Source: an uncultured Eubacteriaceae bacterium (GTDB lineage: Bacteria > Bacillota > Clostridia > Lachnospirales > CAG-274). Taken from it: DNA of 5,762 bases. Shown piece by piece: positions 5,707-5,762 of the stretch (position 1 is the first letter of the stretch; every line of letters starts with the position of its first letter). Below the pieces are notes generated by a model. That model saw only the letters and a program-made list of their open reading frames with translations. It was not told the DNA's origin and ran no database searches. Location of the stretch: assembly GCA_946534775.1 (NCBI GenBank), contig CAMNCZ010000089.1, positions 1 to 5,762 of the forward strand. The letters run 5' to 3'. Both the position numbers and the translations under genes were made by a program.

Positions 5707-5762
5707 AGGAAACACTGATTAATTCAAAAAGAAAAAATAAAATTTAGCTTTAGCGGCAAAAA
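5707..5762 (+). other. AT-rich region after dxs, no gene seen
   Basis: These 56 bases have no ATG, GTG or TTG opening a reading frame. An SD-like AAAGGA (5705-5710) overlaps the dxs stop. A tandem TTTAGC-TTTAGC lies at 5743-5754. No GC stem followed by a T-tract is seen, so no intrinsic terminator can be placed. The window ends before the next gene can be judged. Confidence 0.5.

Noticed and set aside
4792..5715. A 307-codon minus-strand open frame opposite dxs
   Set aside because: It lies entirely antisense to the clearly real dxs, has no recognisable domain, and is rich in His, Tyr, Arg and Cys as expected of a reverse frame of conserved coding DNA.

Overview
The window looks like ordinary chromosomal DNA from a Gram-positive Clostridia-type bacterium (Bacillota). 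The reasons are the gene order, strong AGGAGG-type ribosome binding sites, tight same-strand packing, and a moderate-GC sequence that nevertheless prefers ATA for isoleucine (14 of 20 Ile codons in nusB). The exact family cannot be fixed from the sequence alone. No mobile element, CRISPR array, tRNA, rRNA or recognisable riboswitch was seen.

Layout: positions 1-149 hold a sigma-A-like promoter region and a short leader with a GC-rich hairpin. Seven plus-strand genes follow with almost no gaps: an Asp23/Gls24 (YqhY-type) protein (150-509), nusB (528-1037), xseA (1034-2254, overlapping nusB by 4 bases), xseB (2229-2465, overlapping xseA by 26 bases), ispA (2478-3347), a DUF212 'divergent PAP2' membrane protein (3363-3815) and dxs (3841-5706). 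Gaps between non-overlapping genes are 12 to 25 bases and no internal terminator is visible, so the set is probably one operon. The last 56 bases (5707-5762) are AT-rich, contain no start codon, and show no clear terminator.

The order matches the known Bacillus block yqhY-nusB-folD-xseA-xseB-ispA-dxs, with two differences. folD is missing between nusB and xseA, and a DUF212 gene sits between ispA and dxs. Functionally the operon combines an envelope or acyl-lipid associated protein (YqhY type), antitermination and rRNA transcription (NusB), exonuclease VII (XseA plus XseB), and two steps of isoprenoid synthesis: Dxs makes DXP at the start of the MEP pathway and IspA makes farnesyl diphosphate. 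The DUF212 protein lies between the two isoprenoid enzymes and could act on a prenyl (pyro)phosphate, but that is inference from position and family resemblance.

Part 2 yields no clear new system. The points worth a second look are the DUF212 gene between ispA and dxs, an acidic insertion in NusB, a short XseA coiled-coil region, the absent folD, the leader with its palindrome and hairpin, and an SD-like sequence after dxs that is followed by no start codon.
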